Notes: a model not told the origin generated them from the sequence alone. A stretch of 20,428 bases of DNA from Kiritimatiellota bacterium (GCA_009777165.1 WRML01000005.1:1-20428); one strand, 5' to 3'. Shown: positions 7,120-14,807, counted from the stretch's first letter. Numbers and translations are program-made.

Positions 7120-8478
7120 ATGGGAAGGGAAACTGCGATAGGTGAGTATGCCGCTCCGGGCGGGTGGGTGTTTCGGGTGAGCCAGGGTTTGTCGAGGCCG
7201 GGTGAGCGGCTTTTCACGCTCGCCAATAAGGCGACGGGGATCGGCCTGAACATCAAGTATCTGATTGAGGAGATCAGTTTCCCGACGGACGGGCTGGCCT
7301 ACAGCAACGGCATCTATCTGGCGTTGTCCTCCCTGTCCTATAACCCCGCGTGCCCGATACCGAAGCGCGGGGATCTGTTCCAGATCGCGGCGGACATCGC
7401 CGTGCCGGTTGATGAGATCGAGTTCACCGAGGGTGAGGCGCACGGGACGTATGTCGCGGCGGTGAGGTTCGCGGTCGAGGGCGGGGGGGGCACGGAGACG
7501 CAGCTGGACCCGCCGGCGCTGAAGCCGGACCCGGGGGCGCACCCGTGGTTCGAGTGGGCGTTCGACGGGGACTTCTCGCTGGCGCAGGACAACGGGGGGG
7601 TGTTCGGGATGTACGTCGATCAGGTGCCGATCAACCTGAGGGATCTGGAGGAGAAGGGGGAGCTCGTCCGCGAAATCCCGTCGGGAGAGGGGCGCCTGTC
7701 GCTGACCATCCCGACGCTGACGTCCGGCGAGCCCATCCTGAACATCCCGGGGCGCGACATCCCGGTCGGCCGGTTTAAGCTCAGCACGACGTACATCGAG
7801 AACACCGACCCGGGCGAGCTCGGCTTCACGTTCGGGGAGGGCGCGATCCCGGCAGGGGACAAGCCGGACAGCGACTGGATGGAGGAGTCCCAGAACTGGA
7901 CAAACACGGTCGGCACGGTGAATGACGAGGACATCACCGCGGTCGGGCTCGACTTCCCGAAGCACACGCTGAAGTGCGTCGGCGTCGCGATCGACCGCTT
8001 CAGGCACAACTATTCGGTGCGGTGGCCGAACAACACGCGCGACCCGTTCGGGCGCCTGAGGGACGAGGTGTTCTACCGGAACCCGTCGCCGTCGCCGCCC
8101 TCCACGGCAATCGCGTTCAACAGGTACGGGGCGCTGACGGCGACGAAGGCGGTGAGATGCGTCCGGGTGACGATGCACCTGGAGTACCGCAGGCTGGGCT
8201 TCATGCAGTATGTGCCGAACAAGAGCGTCAACCACCTGCACATCCCGGACAAGGTGAACGCGCCGGAGACGGGGGGGCTCGCCCCCAACAGCCCGGTCAA
8301 CGGGATGCGCGTGCCGAGCCTGTGGCTGGACGGTAACGGGCAGCCGGTGGACCTGCCGTCGAAGGATGATATGCTGTTCATCCCCGTCACCTCCGTCGGG
8401 GAGGTGAACGACTCCATCGCGTTCATCCTGAAGGCGCTCGCGGAGGGCAGGGGGAAAATCCTTGTGGGTGAGGGGTGA
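7120..8478 (+). CDS. Tail protein of unknown detailed role (distal tail / tail-tip region)
   Basis: A 452-residue protein that I do not recognise. ATG 7120 follows AAAAAGGGG (7105-7113) at a normal distance. It is beta-rich with many Gly, Pro and Asp and has no signal peptide, membrane helix or obvious enzymatic motif. Visible stretches are YLIEEISFPTDGLAYSNGIY, WFEWAFDGDFSLAQDNGG and a C-terminal VNDSIAFILKALAEGRGKIL. Being the first gene after the tape measure protein, it could be the distal tail protein or a tail-tip hub component, the usual occupants of this slot. That is a position argument only. The stop lies in TGAGGGG-type heptamers of element R6. Confidence 0.7.
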   Translation: MGRETAIGEYAAPGGWVFRVSQGLSRPGERLFTLANKATGIGLNIKYLIEEISFPTDGLAYSNGIYLALSSLSYNPACPIPKRGDLFQIAADIAVPVDEIEFTEGEAHGTYVAAVRFAVEGGGGTETQLDPPALKPDPGAHPWFEWAFDGDFSLAQDNGGVFGMYVDQVPINLRDLEEKGELVREIPSGEGRLSLTIPTLTSGEPILNIPGRDIPVGRFKLSTTYIENTDPGELGFTFGEGAIPAGDKPDSDWMEESQNWTNTVGTVNDEDITAVGLDFPKHTLKCVGVAIDRFRHNYSVRWPNNTRDPFGRLRDEVFYRNPSPSPPSTAIAFNRYGALTATKAVRCVRVTMHLEYRRLGFMQYVPNKSVNHLHIPDKVNAPETGGLAPNSPVNGMRVPSLWLDGNGQPVDLPSKDDMLFIPVTSVGEVNDSIAFILKALAEGRGKILVGEG

Positions 8479-8575
8479 GGGGACAGGAGTGAGGGGTTAA
8501 GGGGTTAAGGTTTCGAGGGCAGTCGAAAGCCGTCGGGGGCTGTCGAAACTAGTTACTGGCACTAGTTACTAAAAA
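8465..8575 (+). repeat. Composite intergenic repeat R6
   Basis: TGAGGGG-like units that include the stop codon of the preceding gene are followed by two GGGGTTAA octamers. TCGA/TCGG then occur at 8513, 8523, 8533 (TCGG) and 8543 in exact 10-bp steps, and ACTAGTTACT-type units come last. A short leader, ACAAGGGGGGTTATG, starts the next gene. Confidence 0.9.
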
Positions 8576-8597
8576 GTGGAAATTAACAAGGGGGGTT

Positions 8598-9470
8598 ATG
8601 AGCGGCGATCAGGATGAGTATGCGTATTCGTATCCGGTGGGGAACCTTCACAATTTCGGGCTGAGCACGCGTTTCTTCAGGTCGGGGGGTGTCCCGTCGA
8701 TGACCCTCTTCGTCTATCGCGGGTACACGGACTTTCAGGGCAGGTGGTCCGGGGAGGACTCCGACGGGACGAACGTGTGGGGGCTGGACGCGTGCGCGTT
8801 CCAGGGGGCGAGGATGGTCGGCCTCGGCAGCTACCTCGACGCTGAGGACAGGATGTTCGTGGCGTGGTACCGGGGGAGGGTCGCCGTGCTGAAGGAGCCG
8901 GTGTGGGAGGAGGACGGCGACTGGGCGGCCGGCGGGATGGACGTCGGCAGGCTGCGCTTCTCGGGGGAGGGGGCGTTCCTCAAGCCGATCGCGCCGGACG
9001 CGGTGACATCGATCTATGCGTATGCCATCCCGCCGGATGTGGATGCGGTGACGGTGGGCGCGGGCCAGCCGCCGCTGTTCCGCCTGCTGTATGTGCTGAG
9101 GCTGTCGGAGGGGCATGACGCGCTCGTGTCCGCCAAGAAGGTCGAGCCGGCAGCCCTGCGCCCGCCGCCGCGCCCGTTCGAGATCGTCTCGAACAGCGGG
9201 GGGCAGATCACCGTGGGCTTTGCCCGCATCCAGCACGGGGCGGACGTTTACGTTGCGCCCGACGTGAGCATCAGCCCGCCGTCAAGCGGCATCATCTACG
9301 CCCACATCATCAATGCCGGGGGGACGACGTTCGCCTACACGCTGGATATGGACCCTGCGCTGGGCGCGGATGACCTGTGGGTGATGCCGTTGTATGAGGT
9401 GGAGGCCGTCAACGGCGCTGTGAACGTGACGCTCGACCTGCGCTTCATCAGCATCGTGAGGTGGGTGTAG
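8598..9470 (+). CDS. Tail protein of unknown detailed role
   Basis: A 290-residue protein with the start at ATG 8598 behind AAGGGGGG. It is rich in strand-forming, Gly and aromatic residues, with no signal peptide or membrane segment. The N-terminal part (HNFGLSTRFFRSGG, MTLFVYRGYTDFQGRWSG) and a C-terminal third starting near residue 190 (FEIVSNSGGQITVGFARIQ, VYVAPDVSISPPSSGIIYAH) look like separate beta domains. I do not recognise the family. The context (between two other large tail genes, upstream of the fibre) points to a tail-tip or baseplate component. The stop is TAG, followed at once by R7. Confidence 0.65.
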   Translation: MSGDQDEYAYSYPVGNLHNFGLSTRFFRSGGVPSMTLFVYRGYTDFQGRWSGEDSDGTNVWGLDACAFQGARMVGLGSYLDAEDRMFVAWYRGRVAVLKEPVWEEDGDWAAGGMDVGRLRFSGEGAFLKPIAPDAVTSIYAYAIPPDVDAVTVGAGQPPLFRLLYVLRLSEGHDALVSAKKVEPAALRPPPRPFEIVSNSGGQITVGFARIQHGADVYVAPDVSISPPSSGIIYAHIINAGGTTFAYTLDMDPALGADDLWVMPLYEVEAVNGAVNVTLDLRFISIVRWV

Positions 9471-9550
9471 GGGACAAGGGGTTAAGGGGTTAAGGTTTCG
9501 AGGGCCGTCGAGAGCCATCGGGGGCAGTCGACAACTGGAAACTGGAAACT
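9471..9550 (+). repeat. Composite intergenic repeat R7
   Basis: GGGGTTAA octamers are followed by TCGA/TCGG at 9498, 9508, 9518 (TCGG) and 9528 (10-bp steps) and GAAACTG/GAAACTA heptamers. The leader AAAAAGGGGTTTTGTTATG supplies the Shine-Dalgarno and start of the next gene. 9486-9525 is identical to 2004-2043 and 11319-11358, and 9544-9574 is identical to 11377-11407. Confidence 0.9.
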
Positions 9551-9566
9551 AAAAAGGGGTTTTGTT

Positions 9567-11258
9567 ATGGCGATGGTGGCTTATGTTTCGCAGTCGACGG
9601 GCTTGGCGACCCCGTTCAACGTTCATAGCTCGGTTCGCCAGGACATCCCGTTCTGGCATGTGGGGCAGAACTTCCCGAGGCAGATCAACGGCGTCGATGT
9701 GGCGGAGATGTGCTGCAGGGCGTGGGAGATGATTCGGGTGCTCACGACGTATAGGTCCCAAACCCCTAACCTGACGCCGATGTTTCCGGATCTCATCACG
9801 AACGGGGAATTTGATTTTGGCGTGATGATGAGGTTTGCCGATATGTACAGAGATATAATCTTCAACCACGAATGTCCTTGGACAACCGGGGAGTATCAGG
9901 AGCTCGATGATAACGCGGCATATATGAACGGTTGCGATATGGTTGTGGGTGTGAATCCTGAGGATCTGATCGCCGCGCCCTGGGGAGGGCATACGGGACC
10001 GCTTTCGTTGTACGGCGAGCCGAGGCTTTTTGATTATTGGGCCTTCGGCAATTCGTATATGGAACGGTATGTCGGGGAATTTGAATCGTCCATCCTCGAT
10101 CGGGACTTATATGAGGACGGGCGCATGGTTTCCGCGCCATACACCCGTAACATCAACACCGGGAACGGATTCTGGAGACGGGTTGGGATTGCCGGAGAGG
10201 GGGCGTGCCTTTATCGCGCATATCCCGCCCGCTTCGGGCCGAAGTTCAACTCGTTCACGCATGGGCCGTCTGACCGGTTCGGCGGGGGGTGGCGGAGCAA
10301 CGTCATGTTCGGCGAGGATGTGATGTCGGTCTGGAACCTGCTGGCGGCACCGAAGTTCCATTATAATTTCCGTGCCCTGCCGGTCGCGAATTATCTGGTG
10401 GGGAATGACCGCTATGGAAACTATGACGGCCCGAACCAACCGGGCGGCACACTGGCGAACGCCATAGGCCAGGCGCTCGCGGCGTTGCAGTCGGGTTCGG
10501 CAAGCGCATCAACCGCGCTCTTGCGTATCGATCTGTCGGCGTTCAGCGGGACGACGGCTGTCACCCAGACGCCTTTGGGCGGTTCTCCGTCAACCCAGAC
10601 CACATACAGGAGTTTCGCGAGTGTGAACATCCGCGAGCAGCGCACGATCGCGCCGGGCGTCCGGCTGGAATGGCCTGGCGAATGGGCCGTCGCGAGCGGG
10701 TATGTCAAGCAGATTGACGTGTACATGACGCTGGATGTCAGGCTGATCCCGGGCACTCCCCTTTTTTATTGGGAGGGGAATCCGCCGAGGGATAATGAGC
10801 AGTATTTTCTGCAGGGCGGGAAGATGCCGCTGTTCGGCGATTTCAACCTGCAATGCGCAGGGCAACCTGTCATCGGATGGTGGGTGCGCAATCCGAATCT
10901 CAACCTCCAGTGGGGGGAGGTTGACGGAGGCGATGTCGGGATCGGGGATCTCACGGGACACCGGCCGATCCTGATAAAGGCAATCACGAACCCGTCCGTT
11001 CAAGACCTGGACCTGTCCGGCGTGACGGTCCCGGCGGTGACGTTCACGGTTCCGGCGGGTATGGCGATGACAGGGACGGTGACGAGCGACCACACCGACG
11101 CGGTGACGGGGTTGAGGACACAGATGACGGCGACGCACGAGTCGCTAGGGTCAGGGCTCACGATTTCCGTCGAGTCACGGTTCTTCGCGCGCGCCCAGTT
11201 CAACTGGAGATACATGCCGGGGTACGAGCCGATTGATATCCCGCAACCGTTCAAGTGA
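9567..11258 (+). CDS. Large tail protein of unknown detailed role (possible receptor-binding or tail-tip protein)
   Basis: A 563-residue protein starting at ATG 9567 in the leader AAAAAGGGGTTTTGTTATG. It is rich in Trp, Tyr, Phe and Asn (MERYVGEFESS, FGPKFNSFTHGPSDRFGG, FYWEGNPPRDNEQYFLQGG). A low-complexity Ala/Ser/Thr hinge lies near residues 290-350 (AIGQALAALQSGSASASTAL), followed by a beta-rich C-terminal part (VTVPAVTFTVPAGMAMTGTV). No known enzymatic motif is visible. The aromatic-rich composition suits a carbohydrate-contacting or capsid-like assembly protein. The place just upstream of the fibre and lectin-like genes favours a tail-tip or receptor-binding role. DNA at about 9740-10200 is less G-run-rich than neighbouring genes. 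Confidence 0.65.
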   Translation: MAMVAYVSQSTGLATPFNVHSSVRQDIPFWHVGQNFPRQINGVDVAEMCCRAWEMIRVLTTYRSQTPNLTPMFPDLITNGEFDFGVMMRFADMYRDIIFNHECPWTTGEYQELDDNAAYMNGCDMVVGVNPEDLIAAPWGGHTGPLSLYGEPRLFDYWAFGNSYMERYVGEFESSILDRDLYEDGRMVSAPYTRNINTGNGFWRRVGIAGEGACLYRAYPARFGPKFNSFTHGPSDRFGGGWRSNVMFGEDVMSVWNLLAAPKFHYNFRALPVANYLVGNDRYGNYDGPNQPGGTLANAIGQALAALQSGSASASTALLRIDLSAFSGTTAVTQTPLGGSPSTQTTYRSFASVNIREQRTIAPGVRLEWPGEWAVASGYVKQIDVYMTLDVRLIPGTPLFYWEGNPPRDNEQYFLQGGKMPLFGDFNLQCAGQPVIGWWVRNPNLNLQWGEVDGGDVGIGDLTGHRPILIKAITNPSVQDLDLSGVTVPAVTFTVPAGMAMTGTVTSDHTDAVTGLRTQMTATHESLGSGLTISVESRFFARAQFNWRYMPGYEPIDIPQPFK

Positions 11259-11310
11259 ACGGCGCGTTGTTGATTTCGCGGAGGGGCGTTTGTAATATGG
11301 GGGCGCGATC

Positions 11311-11383
11311 AGGAGTTAGGGGTTAAGGTTTCGAGGGCCGTCGAGAGCCATCGGGGGCCGTCGGAATCTGGAAAGCGGAAACT
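11311..11383 (+). repeat. Composite intergenic repeat R8
   Basis: A GAGTTAG heptamer and GGGGTTAA are followed by TCGA/TCGG at 11331, 11341, 11351 and 11361 (the last two TCGG) in 10-bp steps, then GGAAAC-type units and the leader AAAAAGGGGTTTTGTTATG. It is nearly identical to R7, so these two elements are direct repeats flanking the 563-residue tail gene. About 50 nt of unique sequence (11259-11310) separate it from the preceding stop. Confidence 0.9.
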
Positions 11384-11399
11384 AAAAAGGGGTTTTGTT

Positions 11400-12521
11400 A
11401 TGGCGATACCGACGAGGATACAGTTGGGGCAGACATTGGCGGACGGGCGTCTCTTCACGACCCGCGTGCCGCAGGGGTTCCCCCACACGATGGAGTTCAC
11501 GGGGGGTGTGTTCAGCCCCGTGGGGGAGGGCGGCGCCCAGCAGCCGCCCAGTGCGCCGCGGCTCTATGTGGCGCTGATGAACAGGAAGACCGTGTGGTGG
11601 GACGCGGTGTGGGATGCGGAGCGTTTGGTCTATACCCTGCGCGTGGGCTCGCAGTCCGCAGCAGTCGTCGGGCAGGGGAAGTACATGGTCAGCGCCATCT
11701 CCGACGCGGGCGAGCTGGGCGTCGGGCAGGGGGACTGGCATGTCTACAGCAACATCGCGCTGATGGACGGGACAGCGCCGGCTGATCCAGACGACCCGGA
11801 GGGCACGACCGTCAACCAGTCGCTCGCTGACTTGTGGACGTTGTTCGGGGGACTGGGCGGGACGTTCAGGGGGGTCTATGCGGAGGCGTCAGAATTGCCG
11901 GACGGGGCGGAGGTGGGGGACATCGCAGTTGTCGCGTCGGCAGGGGAGTCCGTCCTGTGGTCGTTCGACGGCGGGGGATGGGTTGGCTTGCCGTTCTCCT
12001 CGAAGGATTGGCTGGGGGTCATCGCCGCCGCCGTCTCGGCGCACAATGAGGATGCCGGGACCCACGGGGACATCCGTCTTGCGGTGGGTAACGCCCAGAG
12101 CGCCGCCGACACCGCGAAGGCGTATGCGCTACTGGCGCAGGACATGGCGGCCGGCGCAGAGGGCGCCGCCGCCAACGCCAAGCAGGTCGCGGCAGCCGCG
12201 CAGGCGGCGGCTGACGGTGCGCAGGTTGCAGCAGATACTGCGCAGACAACCGCCGACGGTGCAGTTTCCGCTGCCACTGCGGCACAGACGACGGCAGAGG
12301 ACGCGCAGACAACCGCCACCAATGCGTTGAGCGCCGCCGCCAATGCCCAGAGCACCGCAGACGGTGCGCTGTCTGGGCTTGCGGAGAAGGCGGACAAGAC
12401 GGACATCGAAGAGATGGTAGAGAGTGCGGAGATCAGGCGCATCGTCTCGCTCACGGAGTCTGAGTACGCCCTCCTGTCGCCGCCTGACCCGGAGACGCTG
12501 TACATCGTGATGGAGGAGTGA
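11400..12521 (+). CDS. Tail fibre protein with Ala-rich coiled coil
   Basis: A 373-residue protein with the start at ATG 11400 in the conserved leader. Residues 1-155 form a beta-rich N-terminal part (LYVALMNRKTVWWDAVW). At about 158-200 a segment of the type 'F.G.y.....LP..a.vGDi.vV...g...sfdG..W..L' (LPDGAEVGDIAVVASAGE, FDGGGWVGLP) is common in phage fibre proteins. Residues about 225-330 are a long coiled coil with Ala, Thr and Gln at heptad positions (AAQTTAEDAQTTATNALSAA), as in trimeric fibre stalks. The C-terminus RIVSLTESEYALLSPPDPET followed by LYIV matches the 'LT..EY..L..pdp.TLY.i' terminal motif of many fibres. The lectin-like gene follows. The fold is confidently fibre-like; receptor specificity is unknown. 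Confidence 0.82.
   Translation: MAIPTRIQLGQTLADGRLFTTRVPQGFPHTMEFTGGVFSPVGEGGAQQPPSAPRLYVALMNRKTVWWDAVWDAERLVYTLRVGSQSAAVVGQGKYMVSAISDAGELGVGQGDWHVYSNIALMDGTAPADPDDPEGTTVNQSLADLWTLFGGLGGTFRGVYAEASELPDGAEVGDIAVVASAGESVLWSFDGGGWVGLPFSSKDWLGVIAAAVSAHNEDAGTHGDIRLAVGNAQSAADTAKAYALLAQDMAAGAEGAAANAKQVAAAAQAAADGAQVAADTAQTTADGAVSAATAAQTTAEDAQTTATNALSAAANAQSTADGALSGLAEKADKTDIEEMVESAEIRRIVSLTESEYALLSPPDPETLYIVMEE
12160..12390 (+). repeat. Degenerate in-gene repeats encoding the fibre coiled coil
   Basis: Imperfect repeated phrases of about 21-36 bp (for example GCGCAGACAACCGCC twice, and AACGCCCAGAGC / AATGCCCAGAGC flanking the block) encode the A-x-x-A-x-x-A heptads. Such internal similarity allows fibre length to change by slippage or unequal recombination. 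Confidence 0.55.
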
Positions 12522-12527
12522 GGAGAA

Positions 12528-12590
12528 ATAATTAGGGATTAGGAATTAGGAATCTCGAAGTCTGTCGAAACTGGAAACTCGAAAGTGGAA
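12528..12590 (+). repeat. Composite intergenic repeat R9 (short form)
   Basis: GATTAGG/GAATTAG heptamers are followed by TCGA at 12555 and 12565 (10 bp apart) and 12579 (14 bp on), with GAAACTG and GAAACTC units. The A5-G4-T4 leader present in most other elements is missing, so the following gene has no clear Shine-Dalgarno. Confidence 0.82.
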
Positions 12591-12596
12591 ACTGTT

Positions 12597-13370
12597 ATGA
12601 GGATGAATGAGGGGAAGGGGTTATACGTCGGCGGTGAAGCGGCGGTGGGGGCATACCTCGGCGAGGAAAAAGTCTGGGGGGGCGCATTCCACCCGCTGGA
12701 TCTAGACCCGCTCGTGTGGTGGGCGTTCGACGGGGATTTGACGGATAGTAGTGGTAATGGTTTCCACCTGACGCAGGCGGTGGCGGCGACATTCTCCGAT
12801 GGCGGCGTGAATGGAAAATGCGCGGACACCAACACTATTATGGTGACAACCGCCCCGTACATGAACTTACTCGCCGAAACTGTCAATTCGGATGAAAGAG
12901 AAACGTCTTTTTGCTGGTGGTCGCGGAAAGGGGAATCTGGCGTTGCCGGGTCGTACGCCGAACTGTTAGTATACGGAGGAGGCCTTACACCTGTTGGCGG
13001 TCTTTCTCTTCGTTACGGAATATTTGTTGATTCATCTAATTCATCGCTGGCCAACGGGGCGTACGGATGGAACACGGGGACCGTGGACTTAACCTCGCCC
13101 AATTTTTTATCCAATTACGCAAAGGATGACCCGTTGAATGTTTGGACGCATAAAGCGCTGACGGTCGGCGAGGTTGTCGGTTCGGATAGGGTCATCAGGC
13201 TTTACATTGACGGCGTGTTATCTGACGCTGGTGTTGTCAGTGATTCGTTTGTGCCTACTGTTTTGCCAATGTATTTGAGGAATTCATGGCGTGACTGGTG
13301 CGACGTGATGATTTTCAAGAGGGCTCTTACGCAAGAAGAGGTAGGCAAACTCTTCGGTTGGAGAAAATGA
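12597..13370 (+). CDS. LamG / concanavalin A-like adhesin, probable receptor-binding protein
   Basis: A 257-residue protein from ATG 12597, chosen because GTTATG is the usual end of these leaders. GTG 12585 and ATG 12603 are alternatives; none has a good Shine-Dalgarno. Residues 5-27 (KGLYVGGEAAVGAYLGEEK, then VWGG) match the short 'yvGG..v...YlG...VW' module at the start of many tail appendage proteins. From about residue 38 the LamG jelly-roll signature follows: WAFDGDLTDSSGNGFHLT, WTHKALTVG, VIRLYIDGVLSDAG, and VMIFKRALTQEEVGKLF at the C-terminus. Such domains bind glycans, so host-surface recognition is likely. From about 12840 to 13340 the DNA is clearly more AT-rich than the 5' end of the gene, a sign that the lectin part was acquired separately. 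Confidence 0.82.
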   Translation: MRMNEGKGLYVGGEAAVGAYLGEEKVWGGAFHPLDLDPLVWWAFDGDLTDSSGNGFHLTQAVAATFSDGGVNGKCADTNTIMVTTAPYMNLLAETVNSDERETSFCWWSRKGESGVAGSYAELLVYGGGLTPVGGLSLRYGIFVDSSNSSLANGAYGWNTGTVDLTSPNFLSNYAKDDPLNVWTHKALTVGEVVGSDRVIRLYIDGVLSDAGVVSDSFVPTVLPMYLRNSWRDWCDVMIFKRALTQEEVGKLFGWRK

Positions 13371-13380
13371 TTTCCGGAGG

Positions 13381-13449
13381 AATTAGGGGTTAAGGGGTTA
13401 AGGTTTCGATGGCAGTCGATGGCTGTCGAAACTCGAAAGTGGAAACTAA
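13381..13449 (+). repeat. Composite intergenic repeat R10
   Basis: A GAATTAG-like unit and two GGGGTTAA octamers are followed by TCGA at 13406, 13416 and 13426 (10-bp steps, TCGATGGCNG units as in R2), then 13433, and GAAACT units. The leader AAAAAGGAGGATTTATG carries a strong Shine-Dalgarno for the next gene. Confidence 0.88.
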
Positions 13450-13461
13450 AAAGGAGGATTT

Positions 13462-13647
13462 ATGGGTAAAGCGGTCAAGGCGGTTGAGTATGAGGTTGTG
13501 CGTGTGGATAAGGACAGGGCGGTCATCCGTCGCGCGGACGGCAGGACGGCGAGCGTCCAGACGCACTGGCTTGTGGTTGAGGGCGGGAGGGCGCGGGCCG
13601 TCTCGCAGGTGAAGCAGCTCCGCATCGAGGGGCTGGTGTGGGAGTGA
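13462..13647 (+). CDS. Small basic protein of unknown function
   Basis: A 61-residue protein. AAGGAGG (13451-13457) lies 4 nt before ATG 13462, so it is very likely translated. It is rich in Val, Arg and Lys with alternating strand-like pattern (AVEYEVVRVDKDRAVIRRAD, then TASVQTHWLVVEGG), which suggests a small beta-barrel. No family is recognised. It sits alone between two composite repeats, R10 and R11, after the adhesin gene and before the lipoprotein gene. Confidence 0.6.
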   Translation: MGKAVKAVEYEVVRVDKDRAVIRRADGRTASVQTHWLVVEGGRARAVSQVKQLRIEGLVWE

Positions 13648-13648
13648 G

Positions 13649-13712
13649 TGAGGAAGTAGGAGTCAAGGGGTTAAGGTTTCGAGGGCCGTCGAAACTTGGA
13701 ACTGGAAACTGG
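13649..13712 (+). repeat. Composite intergenic repeat R11 (short form)
   Basis: GAAGTAG/GAGTGAG heptamers, some overlapping the preceding stop codon, are followed by GGGGTTAA, TCGA at 13679 and 13689, then GAAACTTG and GGAAACT units. It runs into AAAGGAG, the Shine-Dalgarno of the lipoprotein gene. Confidence 0.85.
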
Positions 13713-13727
13713 AAAGGAGATTGGGTT

Positions 13728-14447
13728 ATGAAGGGGGTTATGTTGCCGCTGTTGGGGGCGGTTGTGTTGAGTGGTTGCGCGTCGTCCATTAAGACGACGT
13801 TCACCCAGTATAGTGATGGCGGGAAGCCGTTGGCGAGCGGCACCACGTCTATCTCCGGTTGGAGCGACAAGGTGTTCCAATCGACCGGCGAGGGTCTGTT
13901 CGTTGATATGGCGAAGGGTTCCGAGGGTGCCGGTTTGAAGAGCGCCGCCACGAAGGTGGAGGGCAGCGGCTTCGCGGAGACGTTCAAGGGTATCGGCGAC
14001 ATGATGGGCGGCGTGGCGGCGCTCATGGCGCAGATGCAGGGTATGGCCTTAGGAGGCGGCGCGTCCGGCGGCAACAGTGGCGTTAATGGCGGCAATGCCC
14101 TGGGGGGCGGCAGCGGCGTAAGCCCTTCGGGGCCGGCGCAGGTTGCCTTGCCGGAAGGGGATGCCGTGTGGATCATCTGCGGCCCCCTCTGCGCCAGATG
14201 CAACACGCTGAGAAAGAATCTCGCGGGGGCAACGGAGGTTGAGGGCCTGGCGATCAGGATCGCGACACAGGGGGAGAGCCCGTATTACGACGCCCTCCTG
14301 CGTGTCGCGTTCTCGTGCCAGACGGGGCAGACTGTCGCGTACCCTTATGTCATTGTGGCGAGCGGCGGAAACCGGGATTGTGCCGGGAGGTTGATGACGC
14401 TCACGTTGGACGGGTTGGCGCAAGCCGTTAAGGAAAGTAGGCCGTGA
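13728..14447 (+). CDS. Phage-encoded lipoprotein with thioredoxin-like CxxC region
   Basis: A 239-residue protein. ATG 13728 was chosen because AAAGGAG (13713-13719) is 8 nt upstream and a lipoprotein signal peptide starts there. Residues 2-16 are hydrophobic and end in the lipobox LSGC (Cys17), followed by Ala. Residues 18-110 are polar to hydrophobic helix; 111-135 is a Gly/Ser/Asn linker. From about 145 the pattern resembles a thioredoxin or glutaredoxin fold: strand VWIIC, C155-A-R-C158, a helix (NTLRKNLAG), strand GLAIRIATQ, then VAYPYVIV with Pro206 where the fold's cis-proline would be, and a C-terminal helix (LDGLAQAVKESR). It could be a redox protein tethered at the envelope, or an outer-membrane spanin partner with an unusual domain. 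It ends with TGA overlapping the next ATG by one base. Confidence 0.7.
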   Translation: MKGVMLPLLGAVVLSGCASSIKTTFTQYSDGGKPLASGTTSISGWSDKVFQSTGEGLFVDMAKGSEGAGLKSAATKVEGSGFAETFKGIGDMMGGVAALMAQMQGMALGGGASGGNSGVNGGNALGGGSGVSPSGPAQVALPEGDAVWIICGPLCARCNTLRKNLAGATEVEGLAIRIATQGESPYYDALLRVAFSCQTGQTVAYPYVIVASGGNRDCAGRLMTLTLDGLAQAVKESRP

Positions 14448-14761
14448 TGTGGCAGGTGATCGTGTCGTTTATCGTTAAGTATATCCCGGTCGAGCGGATT
14501 GTCGCGTATGTCGTCAATAAGCTCATTGAGCGATATCTCTGTGACGGGCAGGGAGGCACCACAGGATCTGTGCTTGAGAGGATCAGGAAGACGGTGGAGC
14601 ATTTGGATGAGATTGTGGCGGTGGCAAACAACGCGATCAGCGCCGGGGCGACAGGCCCCGACATAGCGGGGGTTGCGCAAGCGTCACGTGTCATCATCCG
14701 CACATGGGCGGAGGGTAAGACGGCCGGCCCGCGCCTTGAAAAGGAGGCCGGCATTGTGTGA
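14447..14761 (+). CDS. Small protein of unknown function, lysis-region candidate
   Basis: A 104-residue protein with ATG 14447 overlapping the preceding TGA (TGATG) and AAGGAAAG just upstream, so it is translationally coupled to the lipoprotein gene. The N-terminal 30 residues are hydrophobic but carry charges at regular spacing (VSFIVKYIPVERIVAYVVNK, then LIERYL). They look like an amphipathic or weak membrane helix. The rest is helical and polar. A holin-like role is possible because it lies between a lipoprotein and a membrane-anchored coiled-coil protein, but nothing in the residues proves it. Confidence 0.55.
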   Translation: MWQVIVSFIVKYIPVERIVAYVVNKLIERYLCDGQGGTTGSVLERIRKTVEHLDEIVAVANNAISAGATGPDIAGVAQASRVIIRTWAEGKTAGPRLEKEAGIV

Positions 14762-14807
14762 GGGGGAGTGGCTGCACACCCCAAAAACATGGAAGGAGGG
14801 CATTCTG

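Noticed and set aside
7087..8241. A 384-codon antisense frame over the first post-tape-measure tail gene
   Set aside because: Composition is Arg/Asp/Val/His-rich shadow coding; the plus-strand gene has a proper leader and start and sits in a clear operon.
11297..11326. A nine-codon ATG frame between the 563-residue gene and R8
   Set aside because: It has a GGAGG-like stretch upstream but ends within the repeat and has no coding evidence.
7555..12740. Shared phrase WAFDGD (with about 18 identical bases) in the 452-residue tail protein and the LamG protein
   Set aside because: The surroundings do not align beyond this phrase, so I treat it as chance or a convergent strand-turn; it is too short to call a repeat.
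13523..14206. A 227-codon antisense frame over the lipoprotein gene
   Set aside because: Pro/Ala-rich shadow without start signals. It crosses composite repeat R11, which other real genes do not do.
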